Assembly (NCBI GenBank): GCA_035606355.1
Contig: DATNFO010000024.1
Coordinates: 310,001-374,000, forward strand
Direction of reading: 5' to 3'
Origin: Sulfopaludibacter sp035606355
Lineage (GTDB): Bacteria > Acidobacteriota > Terriglobia > Bryobacterales > Bryobacteraceae
Length of the DNA stretch: 64,000 bases
Made by a program: the position numbers and the translations under genes. Shown one piece after another: positions 35,339-44,018 of the stretch (its first letter is position 1; each line of letters starts with the position of its first letter). Below the pieces are notes generated by a model. It did not search any database and was not told where the DNA came from. It saw only the letters and a program-made list of their open reading frames with translations.

Positions 35339-37708
35339 TTATCGAAGGTTTTGGGCCATCCACTGAATCACCTCGTCCTGGAGGCGATTGGGTAGCCGGT
35401 TGTAATCCCAAGGTTCGCTGATCCCCAGCTTGCCGGCTGCACCGTACAGCGCGTAGACCGTTTTCGCTTCAGCCACAGCGATCTTTACGTCGGCGGGGGT
35501 GGCGTCGCGGTCCAATTGCGGCTGAACCACCAGGACGGGACGCGGCGCGACCAGTGCAAGCAGTTCATGAAAGTCGTACGGAATCTTGGCCTCGTGCCCG
35601 ACAAAGAAGCCCAGCCGCGGGATGAGGTCGCGTTCGTGACTGTAGCGGGCGACTCCGCCCGTACCCGTTGCCGCCGTATCCGTCCGCATCGGAGTGAATC
35701 CGCAGATAGAGACGAGGCCGCGCACTCTCGGGTCGAGCGCCGCGGCATAGAGACCGACCGTCGCTCCCATGGAATAGCCGAAGAGATAAATGCGCTGCGA
35801 ATCGACCAGGCTGTCTTTGGTCAGAGTGTCGACAGCGGCACTGACGTCCTCGACCATTCTTCCCATGTGCGACCAGTGCGGGTAGCGGTCGTAAAACGGT
35901 CCCGTCTCGGTCAAGCGGCTCCCGAATCCGCTCTGGTCGAAGGCCAGGACGGCATACCCCGCGCGGGCGAGAGCGAGGATTGGGTGCAGATCGTTGTGAT
36001 ACACCCACATGTAGCCGAGCGGATAGCTGAAGCCATGCAGCCAGATGACGGTTGGCAGCTTGGCGTTCTCCGGCGTGTTGCTGGGGTAGTACAGGTCGCC
36101 CCTGACATTGAAGCCGAAGCTGACACGCCTGGAGGTCACCGCGTCCTTCTCCGGCGGGAGCCAGCCGAATTGATTCCCGCCGCGCTGAATGACCCAGTTG
36201 ACCAGGTCGGGCGTCACTTGTCCGGGGTTTGTGGATGCGCGCCCAGGCGTCGCCGGTCCGCGTCCACTTGCCGCAGGACCACCGCGCCCGCCGGGGAACC
36301 CTCGGCCGCCACGGCCGGCGATAGGGACGAGAGGCGGCTCTGCACCAAGCGTCCACTCCACGGACTTGCGAATTTCGGCGGCTCGCTTCTCCCAATCCGC
36401 TACGGACGCGATCGTCTGGCCGTTGGCTGCTTTGAGGATCCCTGTGATTCCGCGATCCGGGTAGCGGGAAAGGTCAACGGTTTCCTTGCTGTTCGTCCGC
36501 CACTTTTCCCAGTCCCACTGGAAGATCAGATTATTAGTCCACGTGCGATTCGAGCGGCCGAACTGAATGTCCAGCCAGTCCAGGCACGCTTCCTGGTCGT
36601 TGGCGCCGTGAAAACCGGGCACTCTCATGGTGCCGATCCGGTTTGGCTGGCCCAACAGCTTATAGACCTTCAGCGCGGAGTAATAACTCTGCTCGTTTCC
36701 CCAGGTGTTTGACACTTCATCGTTGTGCCCCCATTCCATGAGAATGGCGCGCGGCGCGATCATCGCGACCAGTAAGTTGCCGTCAATCGGCAGGCGGTCC
36801 TCGCGTCCGGCGAAGAATCGCAGGCGGGGCACGAACCACGTGGGAAATTGGCGCGTGGTCGTTTCGATTCCTTCACCGAACCCCCGTTCACCAGCGCTCC
36901 GCCACGGCAAAACGCCTCCGACCCCCGTGCTGCCCGCGATTAGCGCGGTGATGCGCTCGTCTAAGGCGGCGGCGATGGTGGCCATCTTTCCGTCGCGCGA
37001 ATAACCGTTGATGGCGACGTGCTTCATGTCGACCTGCGGAAGGGTTTCCAGGTAGTCCAGAACCAATCCCGCGGCCCACGCCCGGCGGGGCAGCAGAGCG
37101 AAGTCATAATCGGGGTACAGTTGCGCGAGCGCCGCCGCGTCGTCCATGCCGTCATTTCCCGCATAGCCGGCCGATATGTAGCCCCGACGAATTACTGACG
37201 GTCCCCAACCCGTGAGATTCGGACTGATGACGACGGGAAAGGGTCCTTTGCCCTCCGGAATCATCACCTGCACTCGCATGGCGCCCTTGCTGTTTGGCCC
37301 GAATTCAAGCCGGACGTTCCGAACCGTGTATCCCTTGCCGGCCGTTTCGTCCAACGCCACTACGCGGTCTAACTTCGGCTTTGGCGGGAACGTCCCGAGG
37401 TCGTACTTCTGGAACAGCTGCCAGATCTCGGAGCGGCGTGAGCGCCACTGCTGGGGTGTGCCTACATGTTTGCCGCTAATGGACGTTAGCGGATCGGGCA
37501 GGTTATTCATTTTCGGCAAGCTGTCGAAGTCCGGGGGCAACTCGCCGGTCCTTTGCAGCCAAGCCTGGAATGAGGGAACTTCCGGTAGGATCTGCTGCAG
37601 CTTTTCGAGGTATTGCCGGCGTTCTGCTTCAGTCATCGCTCCCGAAGTCTGCCAGCCTGACAGCATAGCGACTGCGGCGAGGATCAGAAACGATTTGGGA
37701 CGTGACAT
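35339..37708 (-). CDS. Two-domain alpha/beta-hydrolase esterase (CE15-like plus AXE-like)
   Basis: 789 residues from ATG 37708 (AGGAG eight bases before; the longer frame to 37924 has none). Signal peptide ending near SGWQTSGAM. Domain 1 (~80-430) carries the nucleophile elbow GYSRDGKMATIAAALDERI, close to the GCSRxGK of glucuronoyl esterases (CE15), and FHGANDQEACLDWLD with a candidate His. A Gly/Pro-rich linker (~530-570) leads to domain 2 (~580-789), a second alpha/beta hydrolase with LHGFSYPLGY and the elbow GYSMGATVGLY; its catalytic His is not obvious. Two esterases in one secreted chain suggest attack on two ester types of pectin. Confidence 0.82.
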   Translation of the reverse strand: MSRPKSFLILAAVAMLSGWQTSGAMTEAERRQYLEKLQQILPEVPSFQAWLQRTGELPPDFDSLPKMNNLPDPLTSISGKHVGTPQQWRSRRSEIWQLFQKYDLGTFPPKPKLDRVVALDETAGKGYTVRNVRLEFGPNSKGAMRVQVMIPEGKGPFPVVISPNLTGWGPSVIRRGYISAGYAGNDGMDDAAALAQLYPDYDFALLPRRAWAAGLVLDYLETLPQVDMKHVAINGYSRDGKMATIAAALDERITALIAGSTGVGGVLPWRSAGERGFGEGIETTTRQFPTWFVPRLRFFAGREDRLPIDGNLLVAMIAPRAILMEWGHNDEVSNTWGNEQSYYSALKVYKLLGQPNRIGTMRVPGFHGANDQEACLDWLDIQFGRSNRTWTNNLIFQWDWEKWRTNSKETVDLSRYPDRGITGILKAANGQTIASVADWEKRAAEIRKSVEWTLGAEPPLVPIAGRGGRGFPGGRGGPAASGRGPATPGRASTNPGQVTPDLVNWVIQRGGNQFGWLPPEKDAVTSRRVSFGFNVRGDLYYPSNTPENAKLPTVIWLHGFSYPLGYMWVYHNDLHPILALARAGYAVLAFDQSGFGSRLTETGPFYDRYPHWSHMGRMVEDVSAAVDTLTKDSLVDSQRIYLFGYSMGATVGLYAAALDPRVRGLVSICGFTPMRTDTAATGTGGVARYSHERDLIPRLGFFVGHEAKIPYDFHELLALVAPRPVLVVQPQLDRDATPADVKIAVAEAKTVYALYGAAGKLGISEPWDYNRLPNRLQDEVIQWMAQNLR

Positions 37709-37966
37709 GGTCCACTCCTGCTGGTGCTTGGGCCGGAATGTTTTCATAACGCGGTTGTCACCGCAAGCAGTCTGTGGACAAAACACTTTGATTCCGCTAT
37801 GCAAAACGAGTAGTCTGCGCTGCTGGTCATTCCTATCGCAGCAAATCATTCTCACTTTGCGACGAAGGTGCGATTTCGCCCGTGCCGATGCGACCTCCGG
37901 CAAGGAGACGGTTCCGTCTCTCATGGCGGAACGTTAATAATCCTGTCGGATTTCGCCCGATGCGGC

Positions 37967-39583
37967 TTACCAGATGGTGGCGGGACCAGGCCGAAGGTAT
38001 TCGGCAACGGGATCTTCCGGAAGTGCTTTCAGCGCCTCGACCACAATTGAGGCATTCAGTTCCGCGCCGGTGCGGCTGGTATGGACCCGTTTGTCGGCGA
38101 ACAAAGCAGTCACCGCAGCTTCGCCCATGGGGTCGTACCGCTGCGCGATTCGGTCATAGAGGTCTAGCAAGGGCGCCCGTTCCGCGCGCGCTACCTGACG
38201 CGCCCAATCGGCATGGCTATTCACGGGACGAACGATCTTGCTGTCCTGCCACTGGTTGCGCGGGATCAGCGTGCAGACGATCGGGATGGCGGCATGGGCA
38301 CGCGCGTCGGCGATGTACTTGCGCAGGTACCATCCCCAGGTGTGAATGGTCTCTCCCGCGCGATCGGCCGTCTCCTCTCCGATGCCGGAAAGGGGGGCGT
38401 TCGGTCCATTATCGTTGTGTCCGAACTGCATGATTACGACGTCCCCGGGTTTCAAAAGGGCGAGGACCTTGTCCCAGTAGCCTTCCTTCATGAACGTTCT
38501 GACGCCCGTTCCTCCGACTGCGCGATTCACGACGTTGATCTTGCCCGGATCGAAATACGCGGTTAGCGGATCGCCCCAGCCCCACTGACCTAAACCATCG
38601 ATGCCGTCGCCGCGTCCGTTGCGCACGGTGGAATCGCCGATGAGATACAAGGAGGGCAGTTTCGGATCCGCGGGATCCGGCAGATTCAGCCAGTGGAGAA
38701 AGTCCTCGCGGGCCGTGGCTGCGGATGGACGCTTGAGGTGAGGCATCAGGACGGCGTTCGGAGCGGCAATCTCCACGTTTCGTCCAGCCGCGGAGAAGGT
38801 CTTGATGATCGCATTCTCGCGCAAGGCTTTGAGCCCCGCGACGATGTACTGGGCATTGAGATCGGCGCCGTCTTCGCTTGTGTGCACGATGTCGCGGGGA
38901 AACAGCGGCTTGACGGAATCGGCGCCCATCTGTTCGTAGCGATCGGCTACCTGGTTGGTGAGGTCGACGAAGGCCACTTTCTCCGACTCCGCCAACTCGC
39001 GCGTCCACACACTATACTGTCCGGAGCCGCGCTCTACGCGGCCCTCTTTCCATATATTTCGGACGGTGAGGGAGCAGAGGATTGGCATCGCGCCTTTCTG
39101 TTGCGTTTCCCGAATCATCTTTCGCATGTACCAGCCGAAGGTGTGCACGGTTTCGTGCAGTCCGGTGACACGATTGTCGATCTCCTGCGTTTCGTCGCCG
39201 AGGCCGGGAAGCGAGCCGCGCGCGATTCGTTCGCCGTTGATCTCGGCGCCATCGTTCTGACCAAATTGAATGAGGACGTAGTCGTTCTTCTTCACTTGGT
39301 CCAGCAGGTGATCCCATAGCTCTTCCGCGACAAACGTTCGGCTGCTTCGTCCTCCGCGAGCTTCGTTGACCACATTGATTTTGGTGAGGTCGAAAAAGCG
39401 CGGCAGGTGTTTGCCCCAGCCGATCGCGTTGGGAACGCCATCGGCGGCTGTAGAATCTCCCGCGATGAAGATGGACGGCAACGAGGGATCGAGCGCTGCG
39501 GGCGCGGCGGCAACCGCGCCTGACAGCACCACGAAGCCGGCGGAAAGTAGCGATAGGCGAATACGATTACTTGCCCGCGTCAT
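37967..39583 (-). CDS. Tandem-domain rhamnogalacturonan acetylesterase (CE12-like)
   Basis: 538 residues with a signal peptide (~1-26) and two full SGNH esterase units. Unit 1 (~36-260): IFIAGDSTAADG (Ser), EARGGRSSRTF (Gly), IQFGQNDG (Asn), DIVHTSEDGADLNA (Asp/His). Unit 2 (~310-520): LYLIGDSTVRNG, AVGGTGVRTF, MQFGHNDN, DKRVHTSRTGAELNA. Both keep all four blocks, so both may be active. CE12 enzymes remove acetyl groups from rhamnogalacturonan-I so that lyases can act. Its start overlaps the end of the PL4 gene by 17 bases. Confidence 0.9.
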   Translation of the reverse strand: MTRASNRIRLSLLSAGFVVLSGAVAAAPAALDPSLPSIFIAGDSTAADGVPNAIGWGKHLPRFFDLTKINVVNEARGGRSSRTFVAEELWDHLLDQVKKNDYVLIQFGQNDGAEINGERIARGSLPGLGDETQEIDNRVTGLHETVHTFGWYMRKMIRETQQKGAMPILCSLTVRNIWKEGRVERGSGQYSVWTRELAESEKVAFVDLTNQVADRYEQMGADSVKPLFPRDIVHTSEDGADLNAQYIVAGLKALRENAIIKTFSAAGRNVEIAAPNAVLMPHLKRPSAATAREDFLHWLNLPDPADPKLPSLYLIGDSTVRNGRGDGIDGLGQWGWGDPLTAYFDPGKINVVNRAVGGTGVRTFMKEGYWDKVLALLKPGDVVIMQFGHNDNGPNAPLSGIGEETADRAGETIHTWGWYLRKYIADARAHAAIPIVCTLIPRNQWQDSKIVRPVNSHADWARQVARAERAPLLDLYDRIAQRYDPMGEAAVTALFADKRVHTSRTGAELNASIVVEALKALPEDPVAEYLRPGPATIW

Positions 39584-41555
39584 CGATTTCCAACCGGAGG
39601 TAATCGTAAATAACGCCGGCGGTCAACGGTCCGGCCGGTACGATGAGCTTGAGCGTGTTGGCTCCGGCCTTCAGCGCTGAAGCATCGAAGACCACGTCTC
39701 GTTCGCTCCAGACGCCCGTGATACCGTTTCTTGCGATCGCCCCGTCGGTGAACATGTGGTCAACCTGTCCGACCGGTTGATCATTGACGACGACTTCGAT
39801 CTGCCGGGCGCTGTTGGCGGCGATGGCGAGGCGCAGGTGGGCCTTGCCGGCAGGAGCACTGGGCAACTGGAAAGCGATAGTCCAAGGGGTTGCTCTCCCT
39901 TGCGGCGTGCCCATGTTGTAACCGGCCGCTTTGGCGTTCGGGTCTTCGTTGTGCGGCACCTGTTCGAAGTACCAATCCTTGCGATAGTCACTCTTGCCTA
40001 CCGTGTAGGTGATATCGGAGGGAAAGAGTTTGGCATAGGTCAGGAACATGCCATCGTGCGCGTAGTCATCGCCTTTCGCGAATTCGGACCCGGTGCGGTT
40101 GGGAATGCCGATTTCCCAAATCTGTTTACCGCGGCGATCCGCCGCCCACTCGATCGTTCCAAGGTCCAGTGGCTTGCCGGCCGTGACGGTAACGTCCGCC
40201 TTCGCATACTCGCCCAGGACTCCGTCCGCGATCGCATGCAGGGTGTAGTTGCCGGGCCGCACGCCGCCTAGCCGGAAGCGGCCGCTGCTATCGGCAAAAG
40301 CCCAGAACTCGTAGTGCTTCGCGTCGGTTTGCCAATCGATTTGACGCGCGGGCATTGCCGCACCGGTTCGGCTGACCGGTTGAATCATATACGCCGGAGC
40401 CGCAAGACCGACCCGAACACGAGTCATTTTGGCGTCCTTGGCTTGGGAGTCCTTCAGAACGATGCGGCCGGATACCGCAACGCGTTCCGGTGGGCGCGGA
40501 TAGTCCACTCCACTGACCCAGGAATAGGGCCAGCGCTGAGTCTCTTTGCGCGCTTCGGCGAGCGCTTCCGAATAGAGATCCGTGGGCTGCTTGCCATCAT
40601 TCACGTACAGGAGAAATGGTCCGATGACCTTGGTCCAGTGTTCGCCCTGAGCGACTTCCACCACGGCGCCCCCATAGTGACTGCTGCGCCAATAGTTCAA
40701 GACCGTGGGCGCCTGAACGTCATTGGTGTCGCGGTGCCCCAGAAATTCCACCTTGGTAGGTCCGCCGCTCAGATACTCGACGCTGGGATTCAAGAACCAG
40801 AAGCCGATTTTCTTGCTCGTGCTGGACCAGCCGAAAGCGGGGTTTTCGAATTGGTCGGCGGTAAAATCATATTTGTCTTCGTGTTCGCCCGGCTGGGCCT
40901 TGGGATAGAGTTTGTTGTACTTGGGTCCGACCGTCATCCAGTCAAAGAAGTCGTTCAGCTTGACGCAGAAGCGGGCCTCCCCCAGGGAACTTGCCGGGTA
41001 CTCCTTTTGATGCTCAAAAATCGAGTAGGTGTAGAGGCCTGGCCGGCCGCGTTCCAACGTGTAACGGATTTCTACGTCGGAGATGAAGCTGCCGCCTGGG
41101 CCCGCGCCCATCGGTTTGCCATCCGAGATGCCCTTGATGGATACTTCCCCGCGCTCGCCGTTGTTCGACTTCGGGTCGATCGTGATCTTCGTGAGCGTGT
41201 GCGGCCCATCTGTGTCATGCGACCAGAAGCCATACTGGTGATCCGTGTATCTGTGGCCCCCGCCGCGGAGATTGGCGCCGGGTTTATCGACTGTCGTATC
41301 GGGCAGACCGTTGCTGCCATAAATAGTCGCCAACATCTCCGTTCCTTTGAAGCGCATGGACAGGAGATCGCCGGATTTCTTGTCGACTCGCGCGGTGATG
41401 ATCCCATTTGCGAGAGTGTACGCGGAACCGTCGTCGGTGATGGAGACGGAGCGCGCACCGGGCTTCTCAACTTGGGCACTGAGTGCGGAAGGACAAAGCC
41501 ATGCTCCGGCCACGGCCACGGTTACGACGAGAACTGCGTTCCACACTGGTTTCAT
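39567..41555 (-). CDS. Rhamnogalacturonan endolyase (PL4-like)
   Basis: 662 residues from ATG 41555 (GGAG six bases before). Signal peptide ending near PSALSAQ. N-terminal beta-sandwich domain: YTLANGIITARVDKKSGDLL, a typical PL4 opening. Middle FnIII-like domain ~440-480 (GVRPGNYTLHAIADGVLGEY). The C-terminal part has KQIWEIGIPNRTGSEFAKGD, a strong PL4 signature, and a CBM-like sandwich (LRLAIAANSARQIEVVVNDQ). PL4 cuts the rhamnose-galacturonic acid backbone of RG-I by beta-elimination. It heads the reverse operon; the stop overlaps the CE12 start. Confidence 0.9.
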   Translation of the reverse strand: MKPVWNAVLVVTVAVAGAWLCPSALSAQVEKPGARSVSITDDGSAYTLANGIITARVDKKSGDLLSMRFKGTEMLATIYGSNGLPDTTVDKPGANLRGGGHRYTDHQYGFWSHDTDGPHTLTKITIDPKSNNGERGEVSIKGISDGKPMGAGPGGSFISDVEIRYTLERGRPGLYTYSIFEHQKEYPASSLGEARFCVKLNDFFDWMTVGPKYNKLYPKAQPGEHEDKYDFTADQFENPAFGWSSTSKKIGFWFLNPSVEYLSGGPTKVEFLGHRDTNDVQAPTVLNYWRSSHYGGAVVEVAQGEHWTKVIGPFLLYVNDGKQPTDLYSEALAEARKETQRWPYSWVSGVDYPRPPERVAVSGRIVLKDSQAKDAKMTRVRVGLAAPAYMIQPVSRTGAAMPARQIDWQTDAKHYEFWAFADSSGRFRLGGVRPGNYTLHAIADGVLGEYAKADVTVTAGKPLDLGTIEWAADRRGKQIWEIGIPNRTGSEFAKGDDYAHDGMFLTYAKLFPSDITYTVGKSDYRKDWYFEQVPHNEDPNAKAAGYNMGTPQGRATPWTIAFQLPSAPAGKAHLRLAIAANSARQIEVVVNDQPVGQVDHMFTDGAIARNGITGVWSERDVVFDASALKAGANTLKLIVPAGPLTAGVIYDYLRLEIDDAGK

Positions 41556-42279
41556 TTCACTCTCCTGTACAAACAGCACACTCAGAAGACAATCGCAACG
41601 CTGTCACAGGTTCATTGTCGTGGCAAGAGCGTACCGACTTCATGCCGAAGTTTTACGCTGCTAAACGTGTGCCGGAAAAGCTTGGCCATCGAGAAATGTG
41701 TGAAGAGAGAAGACATGAGCGCCGCACGACAGGGGGGCCAGGAAGACCGCCGACCCAGTGGATTTCCTGACGTTCGTATCGCAATCTAAAATTACATTGA
41801 CCCTGATTTGCGCATACGGGCGATCCCGGCAAGGAAGGCTTGACCGAGGCTCACATCATCGGCGCGGATTTGCGTGTGGGCTATCCGCGCCAACAACAAA
41901 GCCCCGAAGCCGCAAAAGCTCGGGGCGGTCGACCGCCCCGCTGTCGACGCCGGGATAAAACGACAGCACTTCCGCTGGCTTTGTAGTCAAAGAAAAACCA
42001 GCCATCGGCCAGGACGCAGTACCCACTCTATACGAGATTCTAAATTTTCCTTGGCCGGCGGCACTCGGCGGCATTACGATCTACCTTGCGCCGATTGTCC
42101 GAGCCCTGTGTGGGCGGAATAGCCATGGACGCCGTGCTCCTTATGCGCATCGCGAAACGAAGGTTGTTTGGCGGCTCGAATGCTTCGGAGGACCCAGCTC
42201 ATCTGGCCCACCGTGGCCCTCTGGAGCGGGCCTCTGCGATGATGCGCCAAACTTTACATCGCCTTCGAAATGATTCGCC
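41556..42279. other. Gap with no recognised gene; leader of the reverse operon
   Basis: The first part must hold the promoter of the PL4-to-PL26 operon, but I cannot place it. The remainder shows only short open frames in all six frames with no recognisable product. A perfect 20-base palindrome lies at 41921-41940. The right part may belong to the degraded peptidase gene that becomes recognisable from about 42280. Confidence 0.5.
41921..41940. repeat. Perfect 20-bp palindrome (CGGGGCGGTC/GACCGCCCCG)
   Basis: Both halves are exact reverse complements with no loop. It is preceded by GCCCCGAAGCCGCAAAAGCT, another GC-rich stretch. It could be a protein-binding site, a degraded repeat or part of a hairpin. 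No gene can be tied to it. Confidence 0.7.
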
Positions 42280-42436
42280 TGGAGACGAAACGCTACCGGC
42301 TTGCGCACAAACTCGCTCACATCCGGCGCCACACTATCTCGTTAGCTGGGCGCAGATGGCCATCGAGACGCTCCTGTTCGACCACCCGGCCGTGTGGTGG
42401 ATCTCCAGCCGCATTCGCGAAGAACCAGAGACTTGA
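42280..42436 (+). pseudogene. BlaR1-type M56 metallopeptidase remnant
   Basis: Two frames must be joined: RLAHKLAHIRRH in one frame, then YLVSWAQMAIETLLFDHPAV and WWISSRIREE in another. Together they match the HELAHIRRHDYLVN...ETLLFYHPAVWW core of M56 (BlaR1/MecR1) membrane peptidases. The zinc motif HELAH has become HKLAH, a frameshift lies directly after it, and a stop ends the fragment at 42436. No intact partner regulator (BlaI) is nearby. Confidence 0.8.
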
Positions 42437-43323
42437 AGCAAGCTTTTTATGAGCGGGTAGGAAAGGCAATTACCGGAGAGTCCTTGGTTTTGTTCGCCGC
42501 CCGCCTGCGGCGGCTCGAAGAGCGCCTTCTACGCAAGATTCGCAAGCATGAACCCCGCCAGATCGCCGGCGAGAGGAAGCCCTGGAAGGAGATTGCGCGT
42601 AAACCGGAGGCGCAGGGCAGGGATGAATTGGTTTTGGCCCTGCAGAAGAAGGGGTTTACGTATCGCATGTCGCGCCGCCTGGTGAAGGTCATTCTGGAGG
42701 TTTGTCGGCAACAGCTGTCGCGCGGCCGCTTGGAAACGCCGATTGGCACGTGGACTTTCGCCGTGGCTCCTAAACCGAGGGAGCATACCGCCTTCGGGTA
42801 TTCGGTCAAGACGTACAAGAAACGCTGGTGGATCACTTTCCTCCCGGTGGCAGATCTGCGGATCCAGGCGCAGGGTGCGTATGACGATGACGACATTGAG
42901 GAAGAAGAGGACGACGAAGTGGCAGAAGAAGATCAGGTCGCAGCTTGCCCGCGGTGTGGGTCGACATGGCTCATGGAGGCAGAGTTCCGGCAATACATTG
43001 ACGCCTATGGCGCCACGCCCGGCTCCGATATCTTTGCGGCGGAGGGGCCGTCGTTTCCGTTGCGGCTGTGTTTATGCGGGGAGCCGATTGGACCGAAGCT
43101 GAAGCGGCGGGACATTACTACGATTCCCGGATTGGCGGACTTCTTGGACAGTGTCGAGAGGGCGCGGCAGCACCGGACACAGGCTGGAGCAGTGGATCAA
43201 AAGGTGGCGGAGATTGCGAAGGAAGTGGCCAGCTTCAGTGTGCAGGATGGCATGAATATCAGACTTACGAATGTCGAGGCGGCATTGAAGAAGAGAGGTT
43301 GGAATCCAACTGATGAGTTTTAG
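42394..43323 (+). CDS. Hypothetical protein, possible HU-like domain and zinc-finger-like cysteines
   Basis: Up to 309 residues; the true start is unclear because the ATG at 42394 lies in another frame of the peptidase remnant and no good ribosome site is visible. The part around residues ~78-135, ELVLALQKKGFTYRMSRRLV then QQLSRGRLETPIGTWTFAVA, has the shape of an HU/IHF-type DNA-binding domain. An acidic stretch follows (DDDDIEEEEDDEVAEED), then CPRCGSTW and LRLCLCGEP, which could bind zinc. A C-terminal helix ends the protein. Probably mobile-element cargo; no function can be given. Confidence 0.6.
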   Translation: MVDLQPHSRRTRDLKQAFYERVGKAITGESLVLFAARLRRLEERLLRKIRKHEPRQIAGERKPWKEIARKPEAQGRDELVLALQKKGFTYRMSRRLVKVILEVCRQQLSRGRLETPIGTWTFAVAPKPREHTAFGYSVKTYKKRWWITFLPVADLRIQAQGAYDDDDIEEEEDDEVAEEDQVAACPRCGSTWLMEAEFRQYIDAYGATPGSDIFAAEGPSFPLRLCLCGEPIGPKLKRRDITTIPGLADFLDSVERARQHRTQAGAVDQKVAEIAKEVASFSVQDGMNIRLTNVEAALKKRGWNPTDEF

Positions 43324-43843
43324 GGCGGCGCGGCCGTTTCAGACCACGCCGGATTGCCTGCGCGACAACTCAATCACGACCATGTTGCTCAGGGACCTGC
43401 AACACTGCGTCGAGTTGCTGGGTGGCTTCCCTCCACATACGTGACGCAAAGGCCTGTGCGCCACGCGTTTTCACTTCGCGGTCATGGAGTTGCCCGGCGG
43501 CAGTGTAACCGAGCCGGGAGGGGAGCCCTCTTCAAAGTCACGACCGCGCGTCGATGCGGAGGGCTGAGTCGTCAAGCGTTACTGTGCCGCGACTCCACCT
43601 GCTTAAGCCTCTAGTGCGGCTGCATTCGCAGGATCGGTCCGATGCCACTGGAAGTGCGTATCGGGAAGGGAGTCAACCTGGCCGAACCCTTCTAAAATTC
43701 CTTCCCGCATTCCCGCAAAATTCCCGCAGTCGTTATGTTTTCTTTACGATTCCCGCAGAATTCCCGCAAACTGCGCCTGCACATAATCGGCCTCAGCCAT
43801 TTCAAATCAGCCAGATAGCAATTTTGGTTCTTCCACCAACGCC
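43324..43843. other. Right island end without a recognised gene
   Basis: About 520 bases between the hypothetical gene and the right attachment repeat. Apart from the ATTCCCGCA repeats at 43701-43768 I see only short unsupported frames. Confidence 0.5.
43701..43768. repeat. ATTCCCGCA repeats inside the right island end
   Basis: Five copies of (A)TTCCCGCA, at 43702, 43709, 43720, 43749 and 43760, in one orientation, about 75-140 bases before the right attachment repeat. The same word occurs three times plus one inverted copy inside the left end. Confidence 0.78.
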
Positions 43844-43890
43844 CCATGGCATGGAAGAGGTCGACGGTTCGAACCCGTCCAGGTCCACCA
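43844..43890 (+). repeat. Right attachment site (47-bp copy of the tRNA-Ala 3' end)
   Basis: Exact copy of 18513-18559: part of the anticodon arm, variable region, T-arm, acceptor 3' strand and CCA. The 5' half of a tRNA is absent (the preceding bases are unrelated), so it is an attachment-site copy and not a tRNA gene. Confidence 0.93.
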
Positions 43891-44018
43891 AAACAAACCC
43901 CAAGAAAACAAATTCGGGCGGCTCTACGCCGAGGTGGTCAGGTAGTCACCACGGGGCACACCCGAAACAAATCGGTGTCGATTTGTGATAATACGATTGC
44001 TGGCCGGAGAATGCCTTT

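Larger units (their letters stand above)
18513..43890. mobile_element. tRNA-Ala-integrated genomic island carrying a pectin RG-I locus
   Basis: The 25.4-kb segment is bounded by an exact 47-base direct repeat of the tRNA-Ala 3' end (18513-18559 and 43844-43890). A tyrosine integrase remnant lies 15 bases inside the left repeat and points towards it, the normal layout for tRNA-targeting elements. Short ATTCCCGCA repeats lie inside both ends. Cargo: phage fragments, a rhamnogalacturonan-I degradation locus with two TonB receptors, an IS6-type remnant, a BlaR1-type remnant and a hypothetical gene. The integrase is broken, so the island is probably fixed unless mobilised in trans. Confidence 0.9.

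Noticed and set aside
41758..42074. Short frames on both strands between the PL4 gene and the BlaR1 remnant
   Set aside because: No recognisable product, no ribosome site and no length support.
43701..43768. A CRISPR array
   Set aside because: The repeated unit is only 8-9 bases with irregular short spacing and no cas genes are present.
43844..43890. A second tRNA-Ala gene
   Set aside because: Only the 3' 47 bases match; the acceptor 5' strand, D-arm and half the anticodon stem are absent.
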